DNA of 64,000 nt from Sphingobium sp. 15-1 (lineage in GTDB: Bacteria; Pseudomonadota; Alphaproteobacteria; Sphingomonadales; Sphingomonadaceae): NCBI RefSeq assembly GCF_013375535.1, contig NZ_JABXJG010000001.1, positions 2,956,001-3,020,000 of the forward strand, given 5' to 3'. The notes under the pieces are model-generated. The model was not told where the DNA came from, made no database searches, and worked only from the letters and a program-made list of their open reading frames with translations. The translations under genes and the position numbers were made by a program. Position 1 is the first letter of the stretch. Each line of letters starts with the position of its first letter. Below are positions 19,547 through 28,418 of this stretch, one piece after another.

Positions 19547-20947
19547 ATGCATTATGTGAGCACCAGGGGGAGCGCGCCCGCGCTCGGGTTCGAGGATGTG
19601 ACGCTGGCGGGGCTGGCGTCCGATGGCGGCCTTTATCTGCCGGAAAGCTGGCCCAGCTTTTCCGCGGAGGATATACGCGCGCTTTCGGGCCTGTCCTATG
19701 TCGAAACGGCGGTGCGGGTCATGGCGCCCTTCGTCGCCGGTTCGCTGAGCGAAGAGGAATTGCGGGAGCTGTGCGCGGCCGCCTATGGCCGGTTCAGCCA
19801 TGATGCGGTGACGCCGCTGGTGCAACTGGATCACCGGCATTGGCTGCTCGAACTGTTCCACGGCCCGACGCTGGCGTTCAAGGATGTGGCGCTGCAACTG
19901 CTCGGCCAATTGTTCGAGCGGTTCCTGTCGCGGCGGGACGATCATCTGACCATCGTCGGCGCGACGTCGGGCGATACCGGTTCGGCGGCGATCGATGCCG
20001 TCGCGGGCCGCGAGAAGATCGACATCTTCATGCTGCACCCCGAAGGCCGCGTGTCGGACGTCCAGCGTCGCCAGATGACCACGGTGCTGGCGCCCAATGT
20101 CTATAATATCGCCATCGACGGCAGCTTCGACGACGCGCAGGCGCTGGTGAAGGCGATGTTCAACGATGCGGCCTTCGCCCGTCGCTTCAACCTGTCGGCG
20201 GTGAACAGCATCAACTGGGCGCGGCTGATGGCGCAGGTCGTCTATTATTTCTACGCCGCCGTCCGTCTGGGCGCGCCGGAACGGGCGATCGCCTTTTCCG
20301 TGCCCACCGGCAATTTCGGGGATGTGTTCGCGGGCTATGTCGCGGCGAAGATGGGCCTGCCCGTTGCCAAGCTGATGGTCGCGACCAACGTCAACGACAT
20401 CCTCCACCGGGCACTGTCCGAGGGCGATTACAGCCAGGGGCAGGTGGTCGCGACCGCGACGCCCAGCATGGACATTCAGGTCAGCTCGAACTTCGAACGG
20501 CTGCTGTTCGACGCGGGCGGGCGCGATGGCAAGGCGCTGGCGGAACAGATGAAGGGCTTCGAGGCGAGCAAGGCGATGCGCCTCACCAATGCGCAGCGGG
20601 ATGGGGCTTCGGCGCTGTTCACGTCGGCGCGGGTCGATGCCGACGCCATGACCATGGCGATGCGCTGGGCCTATGACGCGGCGGGGCAGGTGATCGATCC
20701 ACACAGCGCGGTCGGCCTGGCGGCGGCGCGGGCGATCGATCTCGATCCCGCCGTGCCGGTGGTCACGCTGGCGACGGCGCATGCGGCGAAATTCCCCACG
20801 GCGGTCGAGCGGGCCACGGGTCTGCGCCCGTCGCTGCCCTCGCGCGTGGGCGATCTGTTCGCGCGGGAAGAGGCCTATGCCAAGCTGCCCGGTACCTTCG
20901 ACGCGGTCACCGCCTATGTCGCGGAGCGGGCGACGCCGAGGGGTTGA
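19547..20947 (+). CDS. thrC: Threonine synthase
   Basis: 466 residues starting MHYVSTRGSAPALGFEDVTL. The PLP lysine lies in HGPTLAFKDVALQ, and the phosphate-binding Gly-rich loop in GATSGDTGSAA. It converts O-phosphohomoserine to threonine. Length and start fit the proteobacterial fold-type II enzyme. Only one base separates it from the following methyltransferase gene, so the two are probably co-transcribed. Confidence 0.95.
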   Translation: MHYVSTRGSAPALGFEDVTLAGLASDGGLYLPESWPSFSAEDIRALSGLSYVETAVRVMAPFVAGSLSEEELRELCAAAYGRFSHDAVTPLVQLDHRHWLLELFHGPTLAFKDVALQLLGQLFERFLSRRDDHLTIVGATSGDTGSAAIDAVAGREKIDIFMLHPEGRVSDVQRRQMTTVLAPNVYNIAIDGSFDDAQALVKAMFNDAAFARRFNLSAVNSINWARLMAQVVYYFYAAVRLGAPERAIAFSVPTGNFGDVFAGYVAAKMGLPVAKLMVATNVNDILHRALSEGDYSQGQVVATATPSMDIQVSSNFERLLFDAGGRDGKALAEQMKGFEASKAMRLTNAQRDGASALFTSARVDADAMTMAMRWAYDAAGQVIDPHSAVGLAAARAIDLDPAVPVVTLATAHAAKFPTAVERATGLRPSLPSRVGDLFAREEAYAKLPGTFDAVTAYVAERATPRG

Positions 20948-20948
20948 G

Positions 20949-21818
20949 GTGAACCTCCAGACCCTCATCGGTGAGCCCTGGCCGGATTATGGCCTGATCG
21001 ATTCCGGCCATGGACGGAAGCTGGAGCGCTACGGCCGCTTCCGCTTCATCCGGCCGGAGCCGCAGGCGATGTGGGTGCCCGCGCAGGACGACTGGCGGGC
21101 CGACGGCGAATTCATCCCCGGTTCCGACGAGGAAGGCGGTGGGCGCTGGTTCTACGAGCGACCCGTGCCCGCCGAAGGCTGGCCGCTGCACTGGAACGAG
21201 GTGACGTTCCAGGCCAGTTGCACGCCCTTCCGCCATCTGGGCTTCTTTCCCGACATGGCGCCGGTCTGGGATTGGATGCGGGGCAAGGTCGCGGACAAGG
21301 CGGAACCGCAAGTCATGAACCTGTTCGGCTATACTGGCGTCGGCACGCTGGCGATGGCGGCGGCGGGTGCGCAGATGGTGCATGTCGACGCTTCCAAGAA
21401 GTCGGTGGCGCAGGCGCGGGCCAATGCGGCGCTCTCGGAGCTGGAGGATCGGCCGGTGCGCTGGATCGTCGACGATGCGGCGAAGTTCGTGGCGCGGGAG
21501 GTGCGGCGGGTGCGGCGCTATGACGGCATATTGCTCGATCCGCCGAAATATGGGCGCGGGCCGGATGGGGAGGTCTGGCGGCTGGAAGAGGATTTGCCTG
21601 GACTGATCGCCCATTGCCGGCAGTTGCTGGATGCGGACAGCCGGTTCTTGTTCCTGACGGTTTATGCGGTGCGCATGTCGGCGCTGGCGATCGGGGAATT
21701 GCTGAGCCAGGCCTTTGCCGATCTGCCGGGCACGGTGGAAGCGGGCGAGTTGGCGGTACGAGAAGAGGCGCGGGGGCTGATGCTGCCCACTGCCATCTGG
21801 GCGCGATGGAGCCGCTGA
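20949..21818 (+). CDS. Class I SAM-dependent methyltransferase (RlmI/RlmK-like)
   Basis: 289 residues from a GTG at 20949, one base after thrC. The Rossmann-type AdoMet site is seen as VMNLFGYTGVGTLAMAAAGA, with the acidic loop VHVDASKKSV, and the catalytic-type motif LLDPPKYGRG. This pattern matches COG1092-type rRNA methyltransferases, but an N-terminal PUA domain is not obvious, so the RNA target is left open. Pairing with thrC is common in sphingomonads. Confidence 0.82.
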   Translation: MNLQTLIGEPWPDYGLIDSGHGRKLERYGRFRFIRPEPQAMWVPAQDDWRADGEFIPGSDEEGGGRWFYERPVPAEGWPLHWNEVTFQASCTPFRHLGFFPDMAPVWDWMRGKVADKAEPQVMNLFGYTGVGTLAMAAAGAQMVHVDASKKSVAQARANAALSELEDRPVRWIVDDAAKFVAREVRRVRRYDGILLDPPKYGRGPDGEVWRLEEDLPGLIAHCRQLLDADSRFLFLTVYAVRMSALAIGELLSQAFADLPGTVEAGELAVREEARGLMLPTAIWARWSR

Positions 21819-21853
21819 ACTGAAATAAGCGGGGGGTTTTGGCTAATCCAAGG

Positions 21854-21988
21854 CATTCCCCCTCCCGCCGGCGGGAGGGGTTAGGGGTGGGTGCGAGCGC
21901 AGCGAGCTTCCAGCTTAGCCGTTGAAAATCCCCGCTGATGTCGCGCCAGCCACCCCCTGGCCCCCTCCCGCCTGCGGGAGGGGGAATG
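21854..21988. repeat. MITE-like intergenic element with inverted ends
   Basis: About 135 bases bounded by CATTCCCCCTCCCGC and its inverse GCGGGAGGGGGAATG, with a second inner inverted pair at the left end (CCCCTCCCGCCGGCGGGAGGGG). The interior GTGCGAGCGCAGCGAGC and CCGCTGATGTCGCGCCAGCC are the kind of sequence found in many intergenic gaps of this group. It holds no reading frame. Location: between the convergent methyltransferase and crtZ genes. Confidence 0.7.
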
Positions 21989-22005
21989 TCCTGAATCCAC
22001 CCCTT

Positions 22006-22515
22006 TCACCCTCCTCCATCGCCCTTGGCCGCGCGCAGGACGGCCTCGCCCTTCTTCCCCAATTCGCGTTTCAGTTCTTCCGGGCGCGGCGCCACCAGGA
22101 AGCCGAAGCTGACGCAGCCCTCCTTGCTCTCGACCGCATGATGCAGGCGGTGGGCCTGGACGATGCGCTTCATATAGGATGAGCGCGGGACATAGCGGTG
22201 CGCGACGCGGCGATGCACGATGATGTCGTGGAAGCCGAGATAGATGGCGCCATAGGCCGCGATGCCAGCGCCCACCGCCGTCGCCCAATCGCCCCACTGC
22301 CATTGCACCCCGCCCAGCAGCAGCAGGATGGAGGGCATGGCGAAGATCACGAAATAGAGATCGTTCGCTTCCCAACGGCCGGTGCGGGGGCGGTGATGGC
22401 TGGCATGCAGGAACCAGCCCGGTCCATGCATCACCCAGCGGTGCATGACATAGGCGAAGCCCTCCATCGCGGCGATCGTGGCCAGGAAGATCAGGGCGAG
22501 GGGCAAGGCGGTCAT
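22006..22515 (-). CDS. crtZ: Beta-carotene hydroxylase (CrtZ-type fatty-acid/sterol-hydroxylase superfamily)
   Basis: 169 residues, four membrane segments, and the eight-histidine di-iron pattern: HRWVMH, HASHHRPRTGRWEANDLYFV, HDIIVHRRVAHRYVP and AHRLHHAVESKEGCVSFGF. This is the signature of CrtZ, which hydroxylates the beta-rings of beta-carotene at C3 and C3' to give zeaxanthin. In sphingomonads this leads to yellow nostoxanthin-type pigments. No other carotenoid gene is adjacent. Confidence 0.93.
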   Translation of the reverse strand: MTALPLALIFLATIAAMEGFAYVMHRWVMHGPGWFLHASHHRPRTGRWEANDLYFVIFAMPSILLLLGGVQWQWGDWATAVGAGIAAYGAIYLGFHDIIVHRRVAHRYVPRSSYMKRIVQAHRLHHAVESKEGCVSFGFLVAPRPEELKRELGKKGEAVLRAAKGDGGG

Positions 22516-22563
22516 GCGGCCCCTTATAGGGCGAGGCCGGCGTTCAGGCGACCCGCAAAGGGC

Positions 22564-22597
22564 AAGAAAAAGGCCGCGATCCTTGTGGATCGCGGCC
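22564..22597 (-). terminator. Rho-independent terminator of the TorF porin gene
   Basis: GGCCGCGATCC (22572-22582) and GGATCGCGGCC (22587-22597) form an 11-bp stem around TTGT. Read on the minus strand it is followed by TTTTTCTT. It lies 22 bases after the stop of the TorF gene. Confidence 0.93.
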
Positions 22598-22619
22598 CCC
22601 TTCGTGACTTTTCAGACGA

Positions 22620-23363
22620 TCAGAAGGACGCGGTGATCGAACCGACCACGCCGGCCTTGCTGATGTTGCGGCCGCTCGGGCTGTAGAGCGACTTGTCGGT
22701 GTCGACATAGCTCACGCCGAAGGTCAGGTGGCTCCAGGTGTAGGTCGCGCCGATGTTCCAGTCGGTATATTCCTTGCCGATGGTCAGGTAGCTGGGACCG
22801 AAGCTGTGGCCCAGATGCGCCGATACGCCCAGCGGGGTGTTCGGGATGCTGGCCGACAGGTCGCCCGCGACGTACAGATTGTCTTCCTTGCCGTTGCCGA
22901 CGGACAGAGCCTTCGCCTTGGGCGCATAGGCAGCGCTCAGCTTGGCGGTCGCCGGGCCGAAGGTGCCCTTGACCGAGGCATAGGGCTCAACGAAGTCGGT
23001 GTTGCCGCCGCCCGAACCCGGATAGTAATAATACAGCACGCCGACGTCGAAGGTGGCCGCGCCGACGGTCTTCGAATAACCGGCGATCAGGTCGAGTTCC
23101 TGGTCGCTGCCAGCGGCGACATAATCGTCGATCGAGCTGCCCCAGGTCGAGACGTAGAAGCCCGATTCATGGGTCACGGTGATGCCGCCCTGCAGCGCGA
23201 AGCGCTTGTCGGTCTGCGAGATGCCGCGGAAGCGATAGTCGGTGACGACGGCCGCATTGCCGGTGACGGTCAGCGCCGGAGTGGGCTCGTCCTGGGCGAA
23301 GGCGGGTGCCGACACGGCGGCCGCCAGAGCCAGGGCCGAAAGGCCGAGAATGGACTTACGCAT
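22620..23363 (-). CDS. TorF family putative porin
   Basis: 247 residues with a clear signal peptide (MRKSILGLSALALAAAVSAP, cleavage near AFAQ). The mature part has alternating short beta-strand patterns and ends in F (VVGSITASF), as outer-membrane barrels do. The segment VVTDYRFRGISQTDKRFALQ is typical of the TIGR02001 family. It is thought to form an outer-membrane channel; the substrate is unknown. A strong terminator follows. Upstream is a 257-base gap to the mscS stop, probably containing its promoter. Confidence 0.9.
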   Translation of the reverse strand: MRKSILGLSALALAAAVSAPAFAQDEPTPALTVTGNAAVVTDYRFRGISQTDKRFALQGGITVTHESGFYVSTWGSSIDDYVAAGSDQELDLIAGYSKTVGAATFDVGVLYYYYPGSGGGNTDFVEPYASVKGTFGPATAKLSAAYAPKAKALSVGNGKEDNLYVAGDLSASIPNTPLGVSAHLGHSFGPSYLTIGKEYTDWNIGATYTWSHLTFGVSYVDTDKSLYSPSGRNISKAGVVGSITASF

Positions 23364-23620
23364 ATGATTTCCCCTTGGTCGTTATCTGCGATCGTCCCGC
23401 CTGCGTCATGGTCCCAAGTCTCTGTCGTCCCTGCACGGGATGGACCGGGTTGCCTCAACGAGTGAGGGGATGCCTTTCCCCGCTGCGGCGCACAAGATTT
23501 TATTGCCGTTGCGTGTCGTTTGCTTCTTCAATGTTGCTGGTCTGCAACAAAATCAGGCATGATTATGGCGCGGCGCTGCCCGATGCGCGCTTTTCGCCGT
23601 AATTGTCGCAGGACGAAGGG

Positions 23621-24877
23621 CTATCGCAGCGGCGTAACGCCGCGGGGCGCGTGGATGACGCGCTGCGGATAGGGGATGGCGATGCCATGTTCGCGAAACA
23701 GCAGCCACAGCCGCCCCAGCACATCGGACTTCACATTGCCGACGCCGCTTTCCGGGTCGCTGATCCACACCAATATGTCATGTTCGACGCGATTCTCGCC
23801 AAAGGCCGTGAGCCAGACATTGGGCTTGGGATTGCGCAGCACGCGGGGGCTTTCTTGCGCGGCGCGGAGCATCAGCTCCTGCGCCAGCTTCAGGTCGCTG
23901 TCGAAGCTGACGCCGACGGGGATGCGGACGCGGACGTTGCGGTCGGAATAGGACCAGTTCTCCACTTCCTGCGTCATCAGATTCTCGTTCGGGATCAGAT
24001 GTTCCTTGCCGTCGCGGGTGATGACGCTGACGGCGCGCACGCCGATCTTGTTCACCCAGCCGAAGCTGTCGCCCACCACGATGACGTCGCCCGGCTTGAT
24101 CGAACGGTCCATCAGCAGGATGATCCCGGCGATCAGATTGCCGAAGGTCTTTTGCAGGCCGAAGCCGACCGCCAACCCCAGCGCGCCGGAAAAGACCGCG
24201 AAGGCGGTCAGGTCTATGCCCAGCAGGTCGACGCCGATGAAGAAGGCGACGACGATGACGGCGATGGCCGCCAGCTTCTGCGCCAGCAGCTTCTGCGTGG
24301 CGTCCAGGCCATGGGCGCGGGTGATGCTGCGCCCAACGATGCGGTTGGTGAGGCGCACCAGGGCGAACAGCGCGACGCAGATGGCGGCCATGCTGACGAG
24401 GCCGAGCAGGGTGACGCGCCGCTTGCCGAGGTCGAGGCCGACGCCGTCGAGCATGTCGGCCACGGGCGCGAAGCCCCCGCTGCTGCCGGACAGGACCATG
24501 ACGAACAGCAGCAGGGCGATGGGCAGCACGGCAAGGCGCGCTATGGCAAGGCTGCGCAGGATGTGCACGGCGAGCAGCGAGAGCGACAAAGCGAGGGCGG
24601 CGCCCAGGATCAGATGGGCGAAATCCCCAATCGGCCAGAAGGCGACGGCCATAACCATCATGGCGGCGGCGATGAGGTGGTGCAGGATTGGGCGGAGATG
24701 GCCCGCCAGCGCTTCCCCCAAGGCGCGGAAACGGCGGCGCAGGCGGGGCGAGGCGAAGCGGGAGGCGGCGCTGGCGATCAGATAGATGGCGACGGCCAGC
24801 GCCACGGCGATCAGCGGGTGGACGATGGCGGGATCGCCCGGCAGCCGGGAGAGCAGCGCGGGCAGGCCCGGCATCAT
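23621..24877 (-). CDS. MscS-type mechanosensitive ion channel family protein
   Basis: 418 residues from tandem ATGs at 24877/24874 that overlap the metC stop. The N-terminal half holds about five membrane spans. The pore helix and beta domain are recognisable in GLAVGFGLQKTFGNLIAG and MDRSIKPGDVIVVGDSFG, then IPNENLMTQEVENWSYSD. These channels open under membrane tension to release solutes. An upstream in-frame start at 24985 lies inside metC and is rejected. Confidence 0.92.
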   Translation of the reverse strand: MMPGLPALLSRLPGDPAIVHPLIAVALAVAIYLIASAASRFASPRLRRRFRALGEALAGHLRPILHHLIAAAMMVMAVAFWPIGDFAHLILGAALALSLSLLAVHILRSLAIARLAVLPIALLLFVMVLSGSSGGFAPVADMLDGVGLDLGKRRVTLLGLVSMAAICVALFALVRLTNRIVGRSITRAHGLDATQKLLAQKLAAIAVIVVAFFIGVDLLGIDLTAFAVFSGALGLAVGFGLQKTFGNLIAGIILLMDRSIKPGDVIVVGDSFGWVNKIGVRAVSVITRDGKEHLIPNENLMTQEVENWSYSDRNVRVRIPVGVSFDSDLKLAQELMLRAAQESPRVLRNPKPNVWLTAFGENRVEHDILVWISDPESGVGNVKSDVLGRLWLLFREHGIAIPYPQRVIHAPRGVTPLR

Positions 24878-26097
24878 CCGCGCACGGCCCGGAAGCGGGC
24901 GAGACCGGCGTCCAGGTCCACGATCAGGTCGTCGGGGTCTTCGAGGCCGATTTGCAGGCGGACGGCGGGGCCCGCTGCCTGCCAAGCGGTGGCCGTGCGG
25001 TAGCGGGCGGGGTCGACTGGCAGGGCGAGGCTTTCGAAGCCGCCCCAGCTATAGCCGATGCCGAAATGGGCGAGGCCGTCGATCAGGGCGGCGCGGGACT
25101 TTTCGTCGCCGCCCTTCAGGACGAAGCTGAACAGGCCGCTGGAGCCGGTGAAATCGCGTTGCCACAGTGCATGGCCGGGGCAGGAAGGGAGCGCCGGGTG
25201 GAGGACGCGGGCGACATCGGCTTGTCCGGACAGCCAATGGGCGATCTTCAGGGCGCTGGCCTGATGCTGGTTCAGGCGGACGCCCAGCGTGCGCAGGCCG
25301 CGCGCGGCGAGCCAGGCGTCGTCGGGGCTGGTCATCTGGCCGAACAGATAGGCGGTCTGGCGGATTTTCGGGAAATAGGCCGGGGTGGCCGTCACCGATC
25401 CCATCATCACGTCGCTGTGGCCGACAATATATTTGGTGCAGGCGAGGATGGCGATGTCGACATTATGAGACAACGCCTGGAAGAAATAAGGCGTGGCCCA
25501 GGTGTTGTCGATCAGGGTCGCGATGCCCTTTTCGCGCGCGATGGCGGTAATGGCGGGGACGTCCTGCACCTCGAAGGTCAGGCTGCCGGGGCTTTCCAGG
25601 AAGATGGCGCGGGTGTTGGGGACGATCAGATCCGCTATTCCCGCACCCACGGTCGGGTCGTAATAGACCGTCTCTATGCCCAGCGGGCGCAGCATCTGTT
25701 CGCAGAAATTGCGGGTCGGGTCATAGGCGCTGTCGACCATCAGCAATTGGTCGCCGGGCTTCAGCACCGCCATCAGCGCGCAGGCGATGGCCGCGACGCC
25801 GGAGGGGTAGAGCATCGTGCCTTCGGCGCTCGGCTCCATTTCGGTGAGGGCGTCGGCCAGGCTCCAGGCGGTGGGCGTGCCCTTGCGGCCGTAGAAGAGG
25901 CGCTCATGGGTGCTGCGGCCCGCCGCGCTGCGCAGATGGGCGACATCGTCGTAAAGGATGGTGGAGGCGCGCCAGACCGGCGGGTTGACGATGCCGCCGG
26001 GCTGGCCGGGCATGCCGGTCCATTCGGGCTTTCGGCCCGCCTGCGCGAGTTGGGTAAGGGGCTTGCGGGGCCCTGGCTTGTCGGAATCGTGGCTCAT
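24874..26097 (-). CDS. metC: Cystathionine beta-lyase (Cys/Met metabolism PLP enzyme)
   Basis: 407 residues starting MSHDSDKPGPRKPLTQLAQA. PLP-enzyme blocks are visible: DSAYDPTRNFCEQML, LIDNTWATPYFFQAL and ACTKYIVGHSDVMMGSV (the PLP lysine). The motif set fits alphaproteobacterial MetC, which releases homocysteine, pyruvate and ammonia from cystathionine. Related gamma-lyases cannot be fully excluded. The ATG overlaps the sseA stop (ATGA) and the stop overlaps the mscS start, giving a tightly coupled three-gene unit. Confidence 0.9.
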   Translation of the reverse strand: MSHDSDKPGPRKPLTQLAQAGRKPEWTGMPGQPGGIVNPPVWRASTILYDDVAHLRSAAGRSTHERLFYGRKGTPTAWSLADALTEMEPSAEGTMLYPSGVAAIACALMAVLKPGDQLLMVDSAYDPTRNFCEQMLRPLGIETVYYDPTVGAGIADLIVPNTRAIFLESPGSLTFEVQDVPAITAIAREKGIATLIDNTWATPYFFQALSHNVDIAILACTKYIVGHSDVMMGSVTATPAYFPKIRQTAYLFGQMTSPDDAWLAARGLRTLGVRLNQHQASALKIAHWLSGQADVARVLHPALPSCPGHALWQRDFTGSSGLFSFVLKGGDEKSRAALIDGLAHFGIGYSWGGFESLALPVDPARYRTATAWQAAGPAVRLQIGLEDPDDLIVDLDAGLARFRAVRG

Positions 26098-26942
26098 GCG
26101 GCGGGGCCGGTTTCCTTCGGCGTGGCGGAGTCCAGGCCCCATTCGGACCAGCTCCCGTCATAGAGGGTGACGTCGGTCTTGCCGAGCAGTTCGAGGCCCG
26201 CGAGGATGATCGCCGCCGTGACGCCGCTGCCGCAGCTTGTGATGGTCGGGCGGTCGAAATCAGTCCCGGCGTCGAGGAAGAGACGGCGGAGCTCCTCGCC
26301 CTGCTTCATGCTGTTGTCGGCATGGTAGAAGGCGGATGAGGGGATGTTGCGGCTGTGCGGGATATGGCCGGACGCCATGCCGGGGCGCGGTTCCTTTTCC
26401 TCGCCGGTGAAGCGGGGCGCGCCTCTGGCGTCCAGCACCTGTTCGGCCTGGGTTTCGAGATTGGTGAGGAGGTCTTCCTTGGTGCGGACCTGCCCGACGG
26501 CGCGCTGGGCGGTGGCGTTGCCGCGCGGGGGCGTGGGGACGCCGGATTCGGTGGAGCGTCCCTCGGCCAGCCATTTGGGAAGGCCGCCGTCCAGGATCGC
26601 GGCGCTTTTGCCCACACCGTAGAGACGCATCATCCACCAGCCGCGCGCGGCGCTGTGGGTCGGGCTGTTGTCGTAGACGATGACGCGGCTGTCGGCGTCT
26701 ATGCCGAGTTGCTGGCAGCGCTCCGTCATGAAGGCGTCGGTGGGCAGCATGCCGGGGCGCGGGTCGTCGGGGTCGGCCAGGGTGGGAAGGTCGAGGAAGG
26801 TCGCGCCAGGAATGTGAGCGGCTTCGAATTCGGCCCTTGGGTCGCGAGGCGTGCCGGGGAGGAAGAGGCTGGCGTCGACGATCCTGAGGTCGGCCTTGCC
26901 GAGTTCCCCGGCGAGCCAGTCGGTCGATACCAATATGTCCAT
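26094..26942 (-). CDS. sseA: 3-mercaptopyruvate sulfurtransferase (rhodanese pair)
   Basis: 282 residues, two rhodanese domains. The N-terminal one has VDASLFLPGTPRDPRAEFEA, and the active C-terminal one carries the catalytic Cys in ITSCGSGVTAA. CGSGVT is the loop type of mercaptopyruvate sulfurtransferases rather than thiosulfate-specific rhodanese. It moves sulfur from 3-mercaptopyruvate to thiol acceptors. The ATG at 26942 is preferred over an upstream start that would read through the repeat at 26979-27074. Overlap with metC suggests a shared role in sulfur amino-acid metabolism. Confidence 0.92.
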   Translation of the reverse strand: MDILVSTDWLAGELGKADLRIVDASLFLPGTPRDPRAEFEAAHIPGATFLDLPTLADPDDPRPGMLPTDAFMTERCQQLGIDADSRVIVYDNSPTHSAARGWWMMRLYGVGKSAAILDGGLPKWLAEGRSTESGVPTPPRGNATAQRAVGQVRTKEDLLTNLETQAEQVLDARGAPRFTGEEKEPRPGMASGHIPHSRNIPSSAFYHADNSMKQGEELRRLFLDAGTDFDRPTITSCGSGVTAAIILAGLELLGKTDVTLYDGSWSEWGLDSATPKETGPAA

Positions 26943-26978
26943 ATGCGCGCCTATTCCTTCTCTGCCTTGTCCGACGGA

Positions 26979-27074
26979 CACCGTGTTCCTGCGCAGGCAG
27001 GAACCCAGTTCAAACGGCGGGTCTCGGCTCTCATGAGCCACTTGTCGCATTCGAGTGCCTTCGCAGGAGCACGG
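26979..27074. repeat. REPIN-like double palindrome
   Basis: Left hairpin CACCGTGTTCCTGC-GCAG-GCAGGAACCCAGTTC, right hairpin TGCCTTCGCAGGAGCACGG, separated by about 50 bases. The right half has only a partial left arm (GTGCCTTCGCAGGAGCAC), so this copy looks decayed. It lies upstream of sseA and downstream of the Pro-rich protein gene. Confidence 0.72.
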
Positions 27075-27125
27075 CAGGTTTTCACTCTAGGGTCGGTAGG
27101 CGACTGTGAAAAGGGCCGATTGGTC

Positions 27126-28316
27126 CTAGCTGGCGAGGCTGAGCGCGGTCGCCCGGCTGCCGGGGGTGCGATATTGGCGCGGGCCAAGGTCGAGGCGGAA
27201 GGGGGAGAGGCGCTCGACCGGCGGCGTCTGTTCCTCGCCCACGATGAAGGTGCCGCCGGTGCGGCCGGTGCCTTCGCTGTCGCCCGCCAGGTCCGTCCAG
27301 CGATATTGCGCGTCGAAGGCGATCAGCGGGATCAGCAGGGCGCGCTGGCCCATCTGGATCGCCGCGATTTCCTGCGCGTTAAGGCGCATCTCGCCGGTAA
27401 GCTTCTGCGTTTCGCCCGGTGCGATCGAGACGATGGAATGGACGGGGAGGCCGGTCTCGCCCGCGAAGAATTGCTGGAACAGCGTCTGCTGCTGCGCGTC
27501 GGCATTGGCGATCAGGCTGCGGACGAGAATGTCCTCCGCCGCCCGGTTGCCGCGATTGTGGAGCGTCAGCGTGTAGCCGATGGTCGCGCCCATCAGCGTC
27601 AGGCGGGCGGCCTGCACTTCCATGGCGAGGTCCAGCCAGGGGCGCTCGCTGGCGGCGGGTGCGGGTGTGGATTCGGGCTTGGCCGGGGCCGGTGGCGGGG
27701 CGGGGGTCGCCTTGGGTTGCGCGGGGCGGGGAGCTGGAGGCGCGGGTTCGGGTTCGTAATAGGGTTCGTCGATCTCCTCCGGCTTGCGGCGGCGAAGCCA
27801 GAGGAAGGCGCCGATCAGCAGGACGGCGCCAGCGGCTGCTGCGGCGATCCAGGGCCAGTAGGGGGCGGGTTCCTCCGCGGGCGCAAGCGGGGCTGCTTCG
27901 GGCGCGGGGGCAGCGCCATTGTCGGCGGGCGGGAGGGATTGGTTCTCCACCGCCTCGGGGGCTGGCGCGGGTTCGCTGGGCGGGGCGCTCGCTGGCGGCG
28001 TCTGGCTTTGTGGTGCCGGTTGAGGGCTGCGCCGGGCCTCGGCCGGGCGGGGCTGCTGTTGCGGCGTAGGCTGTGGCGCGGGAGTGGCGGCGGGCGGAAC
28101 CTGGATCGTCGGGGTGACGACCGGCGGCGGCGTCACGGTCGTGGGCGCGCCGCGAAAGACGTCCAGTTCGGGGCCTTGTCTGTCGGGATTAGTTGTTTGC
28201 GGCTGGGTCGTGCGCGGCAAGTTGAAGACCGGCTCCGTGCCGTTTTCCTGCTGGGCAAGGGCGGGTGCGGCCAGCAGCAGCGGCGCGGCGAGCATAAGCG
28301 AGAAACGGAACCCCAT
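27126..28316 (-). CDS. Secreted/membrane protein with long Pro/Ala-rich linkers, unknown function
   Basis: About 396 residues. MGFRFSLMLAAPLLLAAPAL looks like a signal peptide with cleavage after ALAQ. A long Pro/Ala/Gln-rich stretch follows, then one membrane span (WPWIAAAAAGAVLLIGAFLWL) with a basic RRRK stop-transfer. Next comes a second Pro-rich stretch, and finally a soluble domain of about 150 residues starting near WLDLAMEVQAARLTLMGATI, with patterns like an immunoglobulin-type beta fold. The start could also be the ATG at 28334. I do not recognise a named family. Confidence 0.75.
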   Translation of the reverse strand: MGFRFSLMLAAPLLLAAPALAQQENGTEPVFNLPRTTQPQTTNPDRQGPELDVFRGAPTTVTPPPVVTPTIQVPPAATPAPQPTPQQQPRPAEARRSPQPAPQSQTPPASAPPSEPAPAPEAVENQSLPPADNGAAPAPEAAPLAPAEEPAPYWPWIAAAAAGAVLLIGAFLWLRRRKPEEIDEPYYEPEPAPPAPRPAQPKATPAPPPAPAKPESTPAPAASERPWLDLAMEVQAARLTLMGATIGYTLTLHNRGNRAAEDILVRSLIANADAQQQTLFQQFFAGETGLPVHSIVSIAPGETQKLTGEMRLNAQEIAAIQMGQRALLIPLIAFDAQYRWTDLAGDSEGTGRTGGTFIVGEEQTPPVERLSPFRLDLGPRQYRTPGSRATALSLAS

Positions 28317-28418
28317 GGGTCGCAGCCAAGGCATAAGCCCCAGTGAACCCGCCATGAACGAAAGGCAAGAGAGGCGCGACGATGACATATGGCGTGCAAT
28401 CGCGTAGATGGCCTGCCC

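Noticed and set aside
20907..21614. Antisense frame over the methyltransferase gene that follows thrC
   Set aside because: The sense strand has clear AdoMet and DPPK motifs; the antisense product is Arg/His-rich filler.
28317..28418. preQ1 riboswitch upstream of queF
   Set aside because: No H-type pseudoknot or A-rich tail could be recognised in the short divergent gap.
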